DNA of 64,000 nucleotides from Corallium rubrum (GCA_964035015.1 OZ036010.1:6385467-6449466); one strand, 5' to 3'. Shown: positions 37,065 to 48,454, counted from the first letter of the stretch. Program-made: numbers and translations. The notes: generated from the letters alone by a model not told the origin.

Positions 37065-37506
37065 GTTTCGTACAAACTCGATTACCTACTGGTTGGAACG
37101 ACAAGTTATTATCATCCGCCTCAGTACTGACGAATATCATTGTCTCAACCAATAGGAAAGCGAGTCTGTACGAGTCTGGACGACTAAATCGTTCAGTTAA
37201 TAAGGTTATTCGTTCGTCCTCGTTGGATTGTGCAGGTTCACTAATATTTGGGGTAAAATCGAGGCCTGCATGTGTCCCTCAGGGATCCGTCCTCGGCCCG
37301 CTTCTGTTTCTCGTCTGCAGTGTGTATAAAAAAACCCCAGAACCCTTAGAAAATGAATTAGTATTCTGTTCAAACAACCTATTGTAGTAGCTTGAAAGCC
37401 CTAAATACCTCTACGCCACGGATGCGTAAAAAACACGGTCTTATACACCTGGGAAATTAAGATAACTTGAAGTGTATGCTGCATGGTGAAAGTATTTAAA
37501 AGCTTT
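37065..37506 (+). repeat. 442-bp segment exactly repeated after the N gap
   Basis: Identical, as far as I can compare by eye, to 37707-38148. One copy ends and the other begins directly at the gap. Most simply, two contig ends overlap and were not merged. Confidence 0.85.
37244..37317 (+). pseudogene. LINE RT fragment (PQGS motif)
   Basis: Reads IFGVKSRPACVPQGSVLGPL and continues LLFLV, the RT block before the catalytic YxDD region. It is the continuation of the frame that breaks at 28823. The identical text at 37886-37959 belongs to the probable assembly duplicate. Confidence 0.8.
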
Positions 37507-37706
37507 NNNNNNNNNNNNNNNNNNNNNNNNNNNNNNNNNNNNNNNNNNNNNNNNNNNNNNNNNNNNNNNNNNNNNNNNNNNNNNNNNNNNNNNNNNNNNN
37601 NNNNNNNNNNNNNNNNNNNNNNNNNNNNNNNNNNNNNNNNNNNNNNNNNNNNNNNNNNNNNNNNNNNNNNNNNNNNNNNNNNNNNNNNNNNNNNNNNNNN
37701 NNNNNN
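37507..37706. other. Assembly gap (200 N)
   Basis: Exactly 200 N, a conventional placeholder size. It is flanked by identical 442-bp sequence. Confidence 1.
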
Positions 37707-37959
37707 GTTTCGTACAAACTCGATTACCTACTGGTTGGAACGACAAGTTATTATCATCCGCCTCAGTACTGACGAATATCATTGTCTCAACCAATAGGAA
37801 AGCGAGTCTGTACGAGTCTGGACGACTAAATCGTTCAGTTAATAAGGTTATTCGTTCGTCCTCGTTGGATTGTGCAGGTTCACTAATATTTGGGGTAAAA
37901 TCGAGGCCTGCATGTGTCCCTCAGGGATCCGTCCTCGGCCCGCTTCTGTTTCTCGTCTG

Positions 37960-38824
37960 CAGTGTGTATAAAAAAACCCCAGAACCCTTAGAAAATGAAT
38001 TAGTATTCTGTTCAAACAACCTATTGTAGTAGCTTGAAAGCCCTAAATACCTCTACGCCACGGATGCGTAAAAAACACGGTCTTATACACCTGGGAAATT
38101 AAGATAACTTGAAGTGTATGCTGCATGGTGAAAGTATTTAAAAGCTTTTTCTCTTCCTGTTTTAAGGCTAGTTTCCACTCAGGAAAATCTTCCGCTGGAT
38201 AGGAATGGACAGGAAAGTTTCCATTGTGTTAAAGTCATTAGTTCCGACCGAGAGCTCACAAGACAAAGAAAACTTCCCTGTCCGTTCGGTCCTGCGGAAA
38301 ATTTTCCTTAGTGGAAACTAGCTTTAAGGCCCATTTCCACTCAGGAAAATTTTCCTCGGACAGGACATTTTCTTTTGTCTCAAACTCATTAGTTCTGCCC
38401 AAGAGCTCGCAAGACAAAGGGAAATTTCCTGTCCAAGGAAAATTCTCCGGAGTGGAAATGGGCCTTTAGGGGCTGTTTACATGAGCCGGACTAGCCCAGC
38501 TAACCGGGCTGGCTCGTGTCACGAAATTCTTTCCTCGGCCACAAAAAGAGATTTTAATCAACGTTAGGATTAGTTTACATCTAAGCTAAACCAATTCTTC
38601 TTTGTACATTTAGTTTATGAGAGTTTCAAAACCACAGTGAGATCCTAATCAATCGCGTGAGCCCAGTTAACTAGGCTAGCCCGGCTCATGTAAACAGGCC
38701 CTAACTTATGTGCTGATTAATTTATAACGTAGCGCTTTTATGGCTTTCAAACTACTACAATATGTTGTTTTAAAAGAATACTAATTCATTTTCTAAGGGT
38801 TCCGGGTTTTTTTTATACACACTG
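37960..38824. mobile_element. TIR insertion in the LINE RT (Tc1/mariner-like ends)
   Basis: Ends cagtgtgtataaaaaaaccc (also at 37318) and gggttttttttatacacactg are inverted repeats. The RT frame resumes at TATATTAACGACATT (YINDI) right after it, and a TA lies at 38825. The left TA appears as TG, a likely point change. If the gap duplicate is collapsed the insert is about 865 bp. It has no transposase and contains three smaller MITEs. Confidence 0.65.
38162..38706. mobile_element. Three adjacent TIR MITEs
   Basis: First: ttttaaggctagtttccact to ggaaactagctttaa (38162-38327). Second: taaggcccatttccactcag to gtggaaatgggcctttag (about 38326-38468). Third: ggggctgtttacatgagccg to cggctcatgtaaacaggccc (38469-38702). 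All three have near-perfect terminal inverted repeats, and the first two share internal caggaaaa motifs. Confidence 0.75.
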
Positions 38825-38826
38825 TA

Positions 38827-39205
38827 TATTAACGACATTGTCGACAATATATCTTCGGAGTGTTTTTTATTTGCTAATGACTCACTTTTGATCGAGGAAG
38901 TAAATTCACCTGTCGTTTCAGCTACTAAACTCAGTAGAGATCTTAGTTCGATTTCCGCTTGGTCTAACCAATGGCTAGTCACATTAAATACACAAAAGAC
39001 TAAAAGTATGATCTTTACGGCAAAGCGGAACAGGCCATTTCATCCTCCACTTTATGTGTCAAATTCATTAATCGACGAAGTAACTTCACATGATCATTTA
39101 GGTGTGACACTCACATGTAATCTTTCACGGCGTTCTCACATTCTGAAAATTCACCAAAAAGCTTCAAAAAGGCTAAACATCAGTGTGCAAGCAACATCAC
39201 TGTTT
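38827..39205 (+). pseudogene. LINE RT C-terminal fragment
   Basis: Frame YINDIVDNISSECFLFANDS covers the catalytic block, where FANDS replaces the usual FADDT, so one catalytic Asp is lost. It continues with ISAWSNQWLVTLNTQKTKSM and DHLGVTLTCNLSRRSHI to KASKRLN. This is the 3' part of the LINE begun at 27420. It is inactive. Confidence 0.8.
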
Positions 39206-39209
39206 TAGT

Positions 39210-40740
39210 GCTTTTTGTAGGTTTCTGTCTGTTGTCGAATAACTTAAATTGCACCAACGTAAGTTTGGTTTCTTGTTAGTCTATTTTACTTGTAATATAT
39301 GTACCCCATGTAGTCGCTTATGTTGTGAAACGCTGTTAGGTAAAAGAATATGTTGTATTTGAAACTGGTTTCTATAGCGACAGAAAACTGTATTGGGAAA
39401 TGATTTCTAAATACAGCGTACTGTATTTAGAAATGTTTTCTAAATACAGTTTACTGTATTTAGAAAACATTTCTAAATACAGTATTGAAATTTTAAATTA
39501 ACATATGTATTGTTTTCCCTTCAATTTCCGTCATCTTCTAAGCCCTGCCCACTTGAATTAATTAGGCCTCTGGTTTAGACTGGGTTTCTAGGTAAGTACA
39601 TGTGACGTAAATCAAGCAACCGGATTGGCCGAAATGCTATGAATATCTAATGATGTGTGAGAACGTTAATTCCAAGCGTTTCTTTTAATCTAAACTGCGT
39701 TGGACCACCTGTTATCCAATATTGTTGTTTTAGTGTCTGTTCTCTTTTAAATAATGTGTATAACGTATAGCAAGAATTCCCAAATAAGCCTTCGGCTTTT
39801 GGAATAATTGCTAATCAAAATATTGTTTAAATGTACCTAGCTGTTTTGAGTGACAAACTGTTTTTCGATTTACGACGGTGCTCTAGCCTCTAACCAAGCC
39901 ACAACTCTGTGCAAAGACATCACATAGAGATGTACAGTACATATAGTAGTACTATAGAGACAATATACATAGAGGTAATAAAGACAAAACTGTTTCACAA
40001 ATCTCCTCCAAGGAAACAACAAGGCCTCAAAAATAGCTGAAAATACGTTTGTATTTTTCCTGGGAACTATATCTGCATGGAGATTGCCCAAGAATACGTT
40101 TGTATTTTTCCTGGGAACTATATCTGCATACAGATTGCCCAAGAAGGGTGCCCCCTTAATTTGTCACTTTTATTTTTTGTATAGAATGGCTCGCGTATAT
40201 TAAAGAGATCTCCAATGACGAGTAGTCTGCTATGGATGCATCTTTGGTCCATTTGGCTTCCGATGTTACAAGAAACTAAAGGTTAGTGGACCACTGTCAC
40301 TGTCCTTTTACAGAAAATGTTTCTGAGCCCAAGACATGGATCAAACCTGTAACCTGATCAGAATCAATTAAGATCTGGTCTGGAAACTTCAAACAAACTT
40401 CAAAGCGTTTATAATGAGCTGTAATTTTAATTTAAGACGGTTCTTACCGTGCACAAATCTTATATTTTTCATACAATAATATTTAAATAAACAGTCGAGT
40501 GATTGAACTCAAACGCTTCTATAGACGAAATCGGAGTTTCAACTGCGCATACAATCTGAGTCGGGATAAAACGTAGTTCATTTATAACATGAGGCTGAAG
40601 CAGCTATAGTAAACATAACATTTCTGATTTCAGAAACTTTTTAATGTTTAGGTATTCGATAATGATAAAATTTGCTTATCGATTATCCTTGACAATAATC
40701 TTAAACGTAGTGTCTACAATAATGAACTCAAAAGATGGAA
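39210..40740. other. Non-coding, with a palindrome and a small tandem duplication
   Basis: 39398-39485 alternates ctaaatacag and ctgtatttag blocks that can fold on themselves. 40042-40146 holds two copies of aatacgtttgtatttttcct. No gene found. Confidence 0.5.
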
Positions 40741-40743
40741 AAA

Positions 40744-41513
40744 TAGTATTCTGTAGGTGTTTTTGTTGATTTGAGTAAAGCATTTGACACTGTGAACCAT
40801 AGTATTCTTATTGAGAAACTTAATCATTATGGCATACCTTTCTAGTTGAAAACAGTTTGTTAAATTCAATAACACATTGTCTTCACATAGGACTGTTACG
40901 TGTGGTGTTCCTCAGGGTTCTATATTAGGACCTCTGCTATTCCTCATATATATAAATGATATTTCTAATTGCTCTTCCCTTTTAAATATAATCTTATTTG
41001 CAGACGATACTAGTCTTTTTTCTTCAGGTACTGATCTTAATCAGCTGATACAGTTAATAAACCAGGAGCTTAATGCAATAGCCTCGTGGTTTAAATCCAA
41101 AAAACTTTCCTTAAATGTTAAAAAAAACTAAATGTGTTATTTTCTGTGCCAGAAATAAACGCTACAAGAAAAACTCTGATATTAAGATTGATAATCAAAT
41201 TATTGAGCAAGTTAGTTCCACAACATTTCTTGGCGTTCATATTAATGAACACCTCGACTGGAAACCACACATAAATATCATTTCACTAAAAATGTCTAAA
41301 TCCATTGGGGTTATAAACAAAATAAAATCACTCATTTCTGCCACAGCTCGGCGATCACTATACTGTACCCTTGTTCTGCCCTACATCCAATATTGCAATA
41401 TAATCTGGGCAAAGACTTATAGTACTAATCTTGAAAAGATCTTGAAACTACAAAAGCGCATCATGCGAATAATTGCTAATGTTGGATATAGAGAGCATAC
41501 AAAGCCTTTATTT
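40744..41513 (+). pseudogene. LINE reverse-transcriptase fragment
   Basis: Starts [20 protein letters not shown], then after a stop and a short deletion GVPQGSILGPLLFLIYINDI with FADDTSLF intact (RT catalytic motif). A frame change near 41115 is followed by FLGVHINEHLDWKPHI and the thumb-like LPYIQYCNIIWAKTY. The fragment is cut at 41513 by a ctcgggctacc repeat. L2/CR1/jockey type, non-functional. Confidence 0.8.
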
Positions 41514-43980
41514 ATTACTCGGGCTACCTATGGTAGAACGAGTCTGGTTGCTAAACCAGATCCGCTGTGTCATGAGCTGAGTTGCACTGGGTTATGTTTC
41601 GTCAAGCACGTGATCTGCTAAAACACATCATCCGAGGCCTTATTCGTAGGTACGAATCAGCGAATGCGATTTATAGCACACTTCTGACTTCTTCAATGAT
41701 TCAGAGGTATCAGGATGGCCATGCGCCAGTGCATGGATGTTAAACCATTAAACTGTTAAAGGGTACTCATCAACGAATAGAAAAAGGTAAGAAAACATGG
41801 ATATGGATTTTAAATATTCACGTTGTTAATACGTTTACTAGCCTGCGTCTCAGACGCAAAAATAGCAGTCTAGGCCTTATTCGCTGTTCGCCAGTTTGCT
41901 GTTGAATTATGTAAATTTAGATTCAGAAATATTAAGATAGACAGTTTATACTCTGGCTAAACTCTTTATATTGCATGTATATACAGTTTAATCATTTCCG
42001 AGCATTAACGTTACTTTCTTTTTCTTGTTTTTAGGTGTTCGTTTGCGAATTCATTATTAAACATATATACATACTGTAATACATAAGTTACTGTAATGTA
42101 CATGTTTGTCAGTATTTAATCAACAAATGATCAGATTTTGTCATTTTGTCAGTGTGTAGTCTGTAAGGATACATACATCTTAAAGCAAAGTCAAGTCAAA
42201 CTCAAGCACTCCTGTACTACCTGTATTAAACTGAAAAGTAAACAATTATTGACTGTCTGATTAAACATGTGATTTGTGTTTGCAACAAAGTCAATAAAGC
42301 TGAATAATTTACAATTAGCTTCCAACTAGCTCAAATTTTAAATGTAAAAATGAAAGTGGGCCTGTTCACATGAGATCGATTTATCAGTTATCGCAGGATA
42401 CGACTAACTTGAGTGATAAAATACAACTACCAAGTCATTACGACTGTCTTTCGATATAATGCTAGTTTTATGTAAAGGCTCAGAGTTTACATGTTTAATT
42501 ATCTCAGATTTCACCCTGTCTTCTGAGCTATCTCGGGTAGTATATTCAAATATTAAGTCAGGACTAGAAAAGGCTGGTGACCTAGGATTGCTGCACTGTA
42601 TTACTCCGACAGATTTATCTCTTGGTACCCCAATTTATCTCAGTCGCATGTGAACAATTTACATTTCAAACATGAAAATTATTTCTTGTCAAGATATCTT
42701 GGGGAAAGGAGGAGCAACAGGTACCTCCCCCTGAGGTAACTCCCTTTATGTGAAATTGTTATAAACCAGGTTCAAGTCATAAATAAACCAGGCACAAGTC
42801 TTAAGCCTAGGCGAGTGCTGGTTACCTGAGTACTGAATACTGTCATGCAGGCATTATTACCTATCCATCCTAGATCAATCACCTTCACTTGACTTCACAG
42901 AATAGACTTATAAAAGTTATAAGACTGCTGTAATCTTTTAGGACTGACCAACGATAAATAACTCACCAGGCCTTGTATCATGCTTTCCAATTTTTGTCAC
43001 AACCATATATCTACTTTGCAATATTTTTAACCTTTTTATTATCTTCAGAATTCATGCGTAATACAATTTACATTGTTCAATCATCTGTGAGTCATATACT
43101 AAATGCCAGTATCCGCATGTACGCAGTGCGTACCTATCTTTTTTCATTTTGTCTATGTTTCGGAATGGCAATCATTACGTCATCCCGTCAGGCTTTGCGA
43201 AACTGATGCGTGCTAATGCTAATCTTCATGCTTTCTTTCTTCGCTTTCCTGATGTCCTTGGAGCTGTTCACTGAAATATACTTAATTGTTGATCAGTAAT
43301 GTCGCTGGCAAGTATCCTGATCTTATATACGCTCACAATGCTTACAATTGCACACACCGATTTCAGTAGACGGACTGTAGATCTACACCAAAGGCTTGTT
43401 TATACGGAGGCGAACTTTGCCGAAATCGTGCGTTTGTTACTATTTATATGATTTCTTGTTAATTTTCATGTTGCGTTCATATGAGAATCGAGGCAGCCCA
43501 CCTAGCCGACATGTCGCTTTGTGCAACCGAGATCTCGGTTATTAGACCGGTCTAGCTCACCTATCCAGGCTGGAACGTCAGAGCTCCGGAATATACGCGA
43601 CAATGTTTGTCTATACAAGTTCTTTCTGGACATGCAACGTTGTATTTCACAAGTTCTGTTTGCTCGTGTGTAGGTTATAAATTGAAAACGTCTCGTAAAA
43701 GTGCGATTCTGTGTATCGTGCATGGGAAAATAAATGCAGCACGGGTAGCAGGGCTAGAAATTGTCATGTAAACACATGATGAAAGTCGAGCCAGCTCGGG
43801 TGAAGCAGCAACTCGGGAATTCCCTGTTTGTACACACTGTGCGGTCACTGCCTCCTGCAAAGTACGTAGTCACAAACGCACCTTCATTTACTCGATTCAG
43901 TTTTGGGCAGGCGTCTTGTTTTTCAGTGAGGACGGACGTGTTTCAGTGAGCACGGACGTGTTTCATTGAGCTCCGACGTT
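41514..43980. other. Dispersed repeats, no gene
   Basis: Starts with the ctcgggctacctatgg repeat, carries cgtcatcccgtcaggctttgcgaaac at about 43170 (a body motif of that family), and ends with gggcaggcgtcttgtttttc near 43910. 42359-42658 has imperfect inverted ends (cctgttcacatgag / gcatgtgaac) and may be a MITE. Confidence 0.45.
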
Positions 43981-44006
43981 TTTCAATAATTTCAATAAAT
44001 TTCATT

Positions 44007-44495
44007 ATGAAAGTCTTCTTAAAGAGTGTAAAGGATAAGATTTTGACTCTCGGAATTGAACCTCAAGACACGATTGTTAACCTAAAGAAAAAAATTCAAG
44101 ATATAGAAGGAATTCCGCTCGATCAACGACGATTCGCCTTCGATGGTAAACAACTCGAAGATAGCCAAACCCTTCAAGACTATGAGATCTACAATGAATC
44201 TTCTATATGCCTAGCTGTTAACTCATCTAACTTAGACACCGACATACCTATATCGTTTGGGGAAGTATTAGCCATCTCGGAGAACGGAAGCCTGAAATGG
44301 CACGGAGATTTCGAAGGTCTTTGTGGCCTTATTGACCAATTGAAATTACCTCATGCGAAGTGGACTTCACCTGGCGGGGGATCAAAACTATACGAGAGTG
44401 AAGATTTATTCATCCGCTGGTACTCCACAAATGGTACATTAACCATCAAAGGAGTAAAGGCCGATGAAATAAAAGACAAATTGTATCATTATTAA
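44007..44495 (+). CDS. Ubiquitin-like domain protein at the head of a LINE
   Basis: 162 residues. Residues 1-71 align without gaps to ubiquitin, with 39 identities by my hand count. Lys11, Lys27, Lys29 and Lys48 are kept, while Lys33 and Lys63 are lost. Ile44 of the canonical interaction patch is Ala. The C-terminal Gly-Gly tail is absent, so it cannot be conjugated or processed like ubiquitin. Residues 75-162 form a second domain (LKWHGDFEGLCGLIDQLKLP, SPGGGSKLYESEDLFIRWYS) that I do not recognise. The next ORF (44551) starts just after its stop on the same strand and leads into the LINE ORF1. It could be a separate first ORF of the LINE or a captured host domain. The frame is intact although the rest of the LINE is decayed. 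Confidence 0.7.
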   Translation: MKVFLKSVKDKILTLGIEPQDTIVNLKKKIQDIEGIPLDQRRFAFDGKQLEDSQTLQDYEIYNESSICLAVNSSNLDTDIPISFGEVLAISENGSLKWHGDFEGLCGLIDQLKLPHAKWTSPGGGSKLYESEDLFIRWYSTNGTLTIKGVKADEIKDKLYHY

Positions 44496-44550
44496 GAACG
44501 AAAAAATCAAGAGAACTATATTAAATCTAACAAGGCAGGACGATAATGAA

Positions 44551-45330
44551 TTGCAAATGAACTTAAATACCACTGCTCCTTTGAGTACGCGACCCACCAA
44601 TATCGACGATGCCACGTTACTCTCCGACATTGTGAGTGATACCACCACCACTCTCTTGGGAGTAAAAACGGCCCCACCTTGTGATTCGACACTTAATGAA
44701 TTCAAAAGTAAATTGAAATCGTTCGAAGAGTTTATTATTGCCAAAGTTGACGTCCTGTTAACCGAAATAACTAAGATCAGAAATGAGAAACACCGTTGCC
44801 TTGCGACCGAAGATCTTGTTAGCGATCTACGCAAAGAGATCTTTATAAATTAAAAAAAGAAAATGATGAGCTGCGTGACCGAAACAACAATATATCTTAC
44901 ATCATGTTGGATCTTAATACTAAAGTAAAAGATGCAGAGAATGAAAAGAAGATCGAATTTGATCACGGCCATTAAGATCTTACAGTCGGATAACACAAAT
45001 ACTATTAAAGCTAATGAAATTGAGAAGGATGAGGAGAAGCGAAATGAAGAAAATGTCAGCCGTAACCAACCAGGAAGTCCTGCTCAGATGCAGATTTTCC
45101 AGCGTTTTATCCAACAATAGATTCGCCGTACTGAGCGTCGAAGACAGTGAGGAAACCCCAGCTGATCAAAGCGTCACCATAGTCGAACAGTCAACCCAAA
45201 CGAGTAAACAAAACCGCTACCGTCCAATGGGGAGACCAGATAAACGAAGAGTCACCAACTGGTAAGGAAAGACGCAAGGCCTGTCATTTACATTGCTGGA
45301 GATTCGATAAATCTCCAAGGTGGAAGATTA
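44551..45330 (+). pseudogene. LINE ORF1, coiled coil and start of SGNH hydrolase
   Basis: Opens with MQMNLNTTAPLSTRPTNIDD and a heptad-rich stretch (FKSKLKSFEEFIIAKVDVLL). It then continues across frame changes through ENDELRDRNNN-like text (about 44860) and RFAVLSVEDSEETPADQSV (45117). It ends with VIYIAGDSINLQGGRLLSN, where GDS is the SGNH block-I nucleophile motif. Broken at about 45335 by an insertion. Confidence 0.65.
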
Positions 45331-45618
45331 TTAAGTAACTAGAAATACATGATCGCAACAACCCCTCGCCCACTTTTAATATATACATTTTTGTAAACCA
45401 CCCCCACCACCATCACACACACTTTCTGGTTTTGGTGGGGGGTTTTTGTATTTAAGTCTATTATAGTTTTTATATTTAGTCTATGTAATAATAAAATTAA
45501 CAGCCTGAAAATTTTTGAATAGAAAGAGAGAAACAAACCAGTATAACATCAAAGAAAATTCATTGGCAAAGTTCACCTGTAGTCATGTACTGTAGTATTA
45601 AAAAAAGAAACTATATAT

Positions 45619-46230
45619 AGCCCTAAACTAAGACTATAGTCGTAAGTCTAAGACTATAGTCCTAAGACTAAATTTATAAGACTACAGTCCTAAGACTAAA
45701 TTTATAAGACTATAGTCCTAAGACTAAATTTATAAGACTATAGTCCTAAGACTAAATTTACAAGATTATAGTCCTATGGCTATAGTCCTAAAACTAAGAC
45801 TATAGTCCTAAGACTAAGATTATAGTCCTAAGACTAAGACTAAGATTATAGTCCTAAGACTAAGATTATAGTCCTAAGCCTATAGTCCTAAGACTAAGAC
45901 TATAGTCCTAGCTAAGACTAAGATTATAGTCCTAAGACTAAGATTATAGTCCTAAGACTAAGATTATAGTCCTAAGACTATAGTCCTAAGACTAAGACTA
46001 CAGTCCTAAGACTAAGATTATAGTCCTAAGACTATAGTCCTAAGACTAAGACTATAGTCCTAAGACTAAGATTATAGTCCTAAGACTAAGATTATAGTCC
46101 TAAGACTATAGTCCTAAGACTAAGACTAAGATTATAGTCCTAAGATTATAGTCCTAAGACTATAGTCCTAAGACTATAGTCCTAAGACTAAGATTATATA
46201 TAGTCCTAAGACTATAGTCCAAAGACTAAG
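45619..46230. repeat. Palindromic gactatagtc minisatellite
   Basis: About 40 irregular units of taagactatagtcc and taagattatagtcc. The core gactatagtc is its own reverse complement, so the array can extrude many small cruciforms. Confidence 0.9.
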
Positions 46231-46669
46231 AACAACGAGATGAATCAAATAACAAATTTTCATTCAAAATAGATAATAGTGGCCAAGAAAAGACACAATG
46301 CCACGTCCTAGCGTCCAAAAAAAACTGTAGACAAGAATATTATTTATATTGCATGATTTTCTTTTTCAAGACTCAGCTAAACTGGTAAATATGAATCTCC
46401 TACCGTTAAACTTTCTTCTGCTTTTGTCACCACAAACACTGCCAATTCAGTCTATACTTTTTTCAGAATTCAGATTGTTTTTCTCGTTCGGTTTCTTTCG
46501 GTTTCTCCGTGAAAAAGCCGTTTGTTTCAAACTGATTTCTTCATCGTTCTCCCTCGAGTTAAGTAGAATACACCAGAGCAGATTTCTTTACAGGCTTCGG
46601 CCAGTTTCAGGACACAGTGTCGTTAACCCTGCTATTCGAATTCCGAACTGCGAAAGTTGCGGATTTGTT

Positions 46670-46670
<1 letters not shown>

Positions 46671-46736
<66 letters not shown>
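46671..46736. repeat. (AT)n microsatellite
   Basis: About 33 AT units without interruption. Poly-Tyr/Ile frames across it are not genes. Confidence 0.95.
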
Positions 46737-46740
<4 letters not shown>

Positions 46741-46845
46741 ATCTCGCAGAATTTCTTTCCCACTTGCGTGTAATTTCGCGTGTACTCCACGCGTGTCGAG
46801 ATTAGCACCCTCACCGGGCCTTCGGCCCTACGCCCGGGCTCGGGG

Positions 46846-47105
46846 ATTAAAGATACAATTAAAGTATCATGTTTTCCTGGTTGTACTACCTTAGACTTAC
46901 GAGATCACACTAAGCCACTAATGCGTAAAAAGCCAGATGAAATAATTATTCACGTCGGAACAAACAGCCTAAGTGAACAGAATTCAGATTTGGCTCGAAT
47001 GGTAGAAGATAAATCATCAGCGAAGGTTGCTATATCTAGTTTAATAAATAGATCAGATAACGAATCTCTACCTAGAAAAATTATTGCTGCTAAGTCAGTT
47101 AATTA
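46846..47105 (+). pseudogene. LINE ORF1, C-terminal SGNH hydrolase
   Basis: KDTIKVSCFPGCTTLDLRDH, then KPDEIIIHVGTNSLSEQNSD: the HVGTN block is the SGNH Asn motif of LINE-encoded esterases. ISSLINRSD follows. It is the continuation of the fragment ending near 45330. Confidence 0.7.
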
Positions 47106-47465
47106 ATTTACACTCTAATATAACGGGTCGTGGATTAGCTCACATTGATGAGTTTAGGGTATTTATGAACACTTCTAAAATCGACATTCTTGCAATAAAT
47201 GAAACAAAATTAGATTCAACTATTCATGATAATGAAATATACCTGCCAGGTTTTGAAGTCGTGAGAAAAGATCGTAATGTAAATGGCAGAAATGGCGGTG
47301 GCGTATGTTTATATATACGTTCTAATTTAAATTATCACATTTGGCACGATCTAGACGACACGTTATTAGAGTGTCCGAGTATTGAAATTACCAAACCACG
47401 CTCTAAATCATTTCTGGTCAGCACTTGGTATAGACCTCCGAGCTCTCCAGTCAATATTTTTAACG
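47084..47465 (+). pseudogene. LINE endonuclease, N-terminal part
   Basis: HIDEFRVFMNTSKIDILAIN, then ETKLD (catalytic Glu motif), GGGVCLYIRSNLNY and STWYRPPSSPVNIF. This is an AP-like EEP endonuclease of the L2/CR1 type. It is interrupted at 47465 by a SINE cluster and continues at 48455. Confidence 0.8.
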
Positions 47466-47602
47466 TATATTATAAGTAATATTGGGTATTTCACTCGATT
47501 ACATAGCATGTTCTAAGGATTTTGGGTGAAGGAAAATTCGAGTGTAGAATATATACATTTTAAGACCAAACCGGGATCAGTTGCGAAAAATGCAACTACA
47601 CA

Positions 47603-47678
47603 GGCCTTTCGGCAGGAATTGAACCCACGATCTTGCGATTCTAGTGCAATGCTCTGACCATTGAGCCACGGAGGGCGT
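47603..47678 (-). repeat. tRNA-derived SINE head (copy 1)
   Basis: Minus strand: gccctccgtggctcaatggt (A box), anticodon-like ctagaat loop, and gggttcaattcc (B box). Acceptor pairing is poor and it is multi-copy, so it is a SINE promoter region rather than a tRNA gene. Confidence 0.75.
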
Positions 47679-48011
47679 TGCCGAGAGCTTGATCGCGAGT
47701 TCTGTATATATAATAACCTGGTAATGCCAGGAGAGAATTGGATATATTATAAGTAATATTGGGTATTTCACGCGATTACATAGCATGTTCTAAGGATTTT
47801 GGGTGAAGGAAACTTCGAGTGTAGAATATATACATTTTAAGACCAAACCGGGACCAGTTGCGAAAAATGCAACTACACAACTACACTAGCGAAATGCCCA
47901 ATATACACAACTACACTAGTGAGATGCCCAATATTACTTATAATATACCCAATTCTCTCCAGGCATTACCACCTTATTATATATACAGAACTCGTGATCA
48001 AGCTCTCGGCA

Positions 48012-48086
48012 ACACCCTCCGTGGCTCAATGGTCAGAGCATTGCACTAGAATCGCAAGGTCGTGGGTTCAATTCCTGCCGGAAGGC
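48012..48086 (+). repeat. tRNA-derived SINE head (copy 2)
   Basis: Same A and B boxes as 47603-47678, in the opposite orientation. Confidence 0.75.
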
Positions 48087-48290
48087 CTGTGTAGTTGCAT
48101 TTTTCGCAACTGTTCCCGGTTTGGTCTTAAAATGTATATATTCCACACTCGAATTTTCCTTCACCCAAAATCCTTAGAACATGCTATGTAATCGAGTGAA
48201 ATGCCCAATATTACTCATAATATACCCAATTCTCTCCTGGCATTACCACCTTATTATATATACAGAACTCGTGATCAAGCTCTCGGCAAC

Positions 48291-48365
48291 GCCCTCCGTG
48301 GCTCAATGGTCAGAGCATTGCACTAGAATCGCCAGGTCGTGGGTTCAATTCCTGCCGGAAGGCCT
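48291..48365 (+). repeat. tRNA-derived SINE head (copy 3)
   Basis: Nearly identical to copy 2, with one substitution before the B box (gccaggtcgt). It is a tandem neighbour of copy 2. Confidence 0.75.
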
Positions 48366-48454
48366 GTGTAGTTGCATTTTTCGCAACTGGTCCCGGTTTG
48401 GTCTTAAAATGTATATATTCTACACTCGAATTTTCCTACACCCAAAATCCTTAG

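Larger units (their letters stand above)
45335..46845. mobile_element. Insertion within the SGNH domain, with palindromic array and (AT)n
   Basis: Separates GDSINLQGGRLLSN from KDTIKVSCFPGCTTLDL. It contains the palindromic minisatellite (45619-46230) and an AT array (46671-46736). I cannot define its exact ends or a target duplication. No coding sequence recognised. Confidence 0.45.
47466..48454. mobile_element. SINE cluster inserted in the LINE endonuclease
   Basis: Bounded by a perfect 13-bp target duplication, aatatttttaacg (47453-47465 and 48455-48467), typical of LINE-mobilised insertion. It contains one full minus copy, a truncated minus copy and two plus copies of a tRNA-headed SINE of about 260 bp with the tail motif gttctaaggattttgggtg. 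Confidence 0.85.

Noticed and set aside
37441-37797. ORFs running through the N gap
   Set aside because: They consist of undetermined residues and flanking non-coding sequence.
46349-46814. ORFs ending in Tyr-Ile repeats
   Set aside because: Translation of an (AT)n microsatellite. The upstream part has no homology that I recognise.
47603-48365. Three tRNA genes
   Set aside because: The A and B boxes are good, but acceptor stems do not pair, the copies share long SINE bodies, and they lie inside one insertion.
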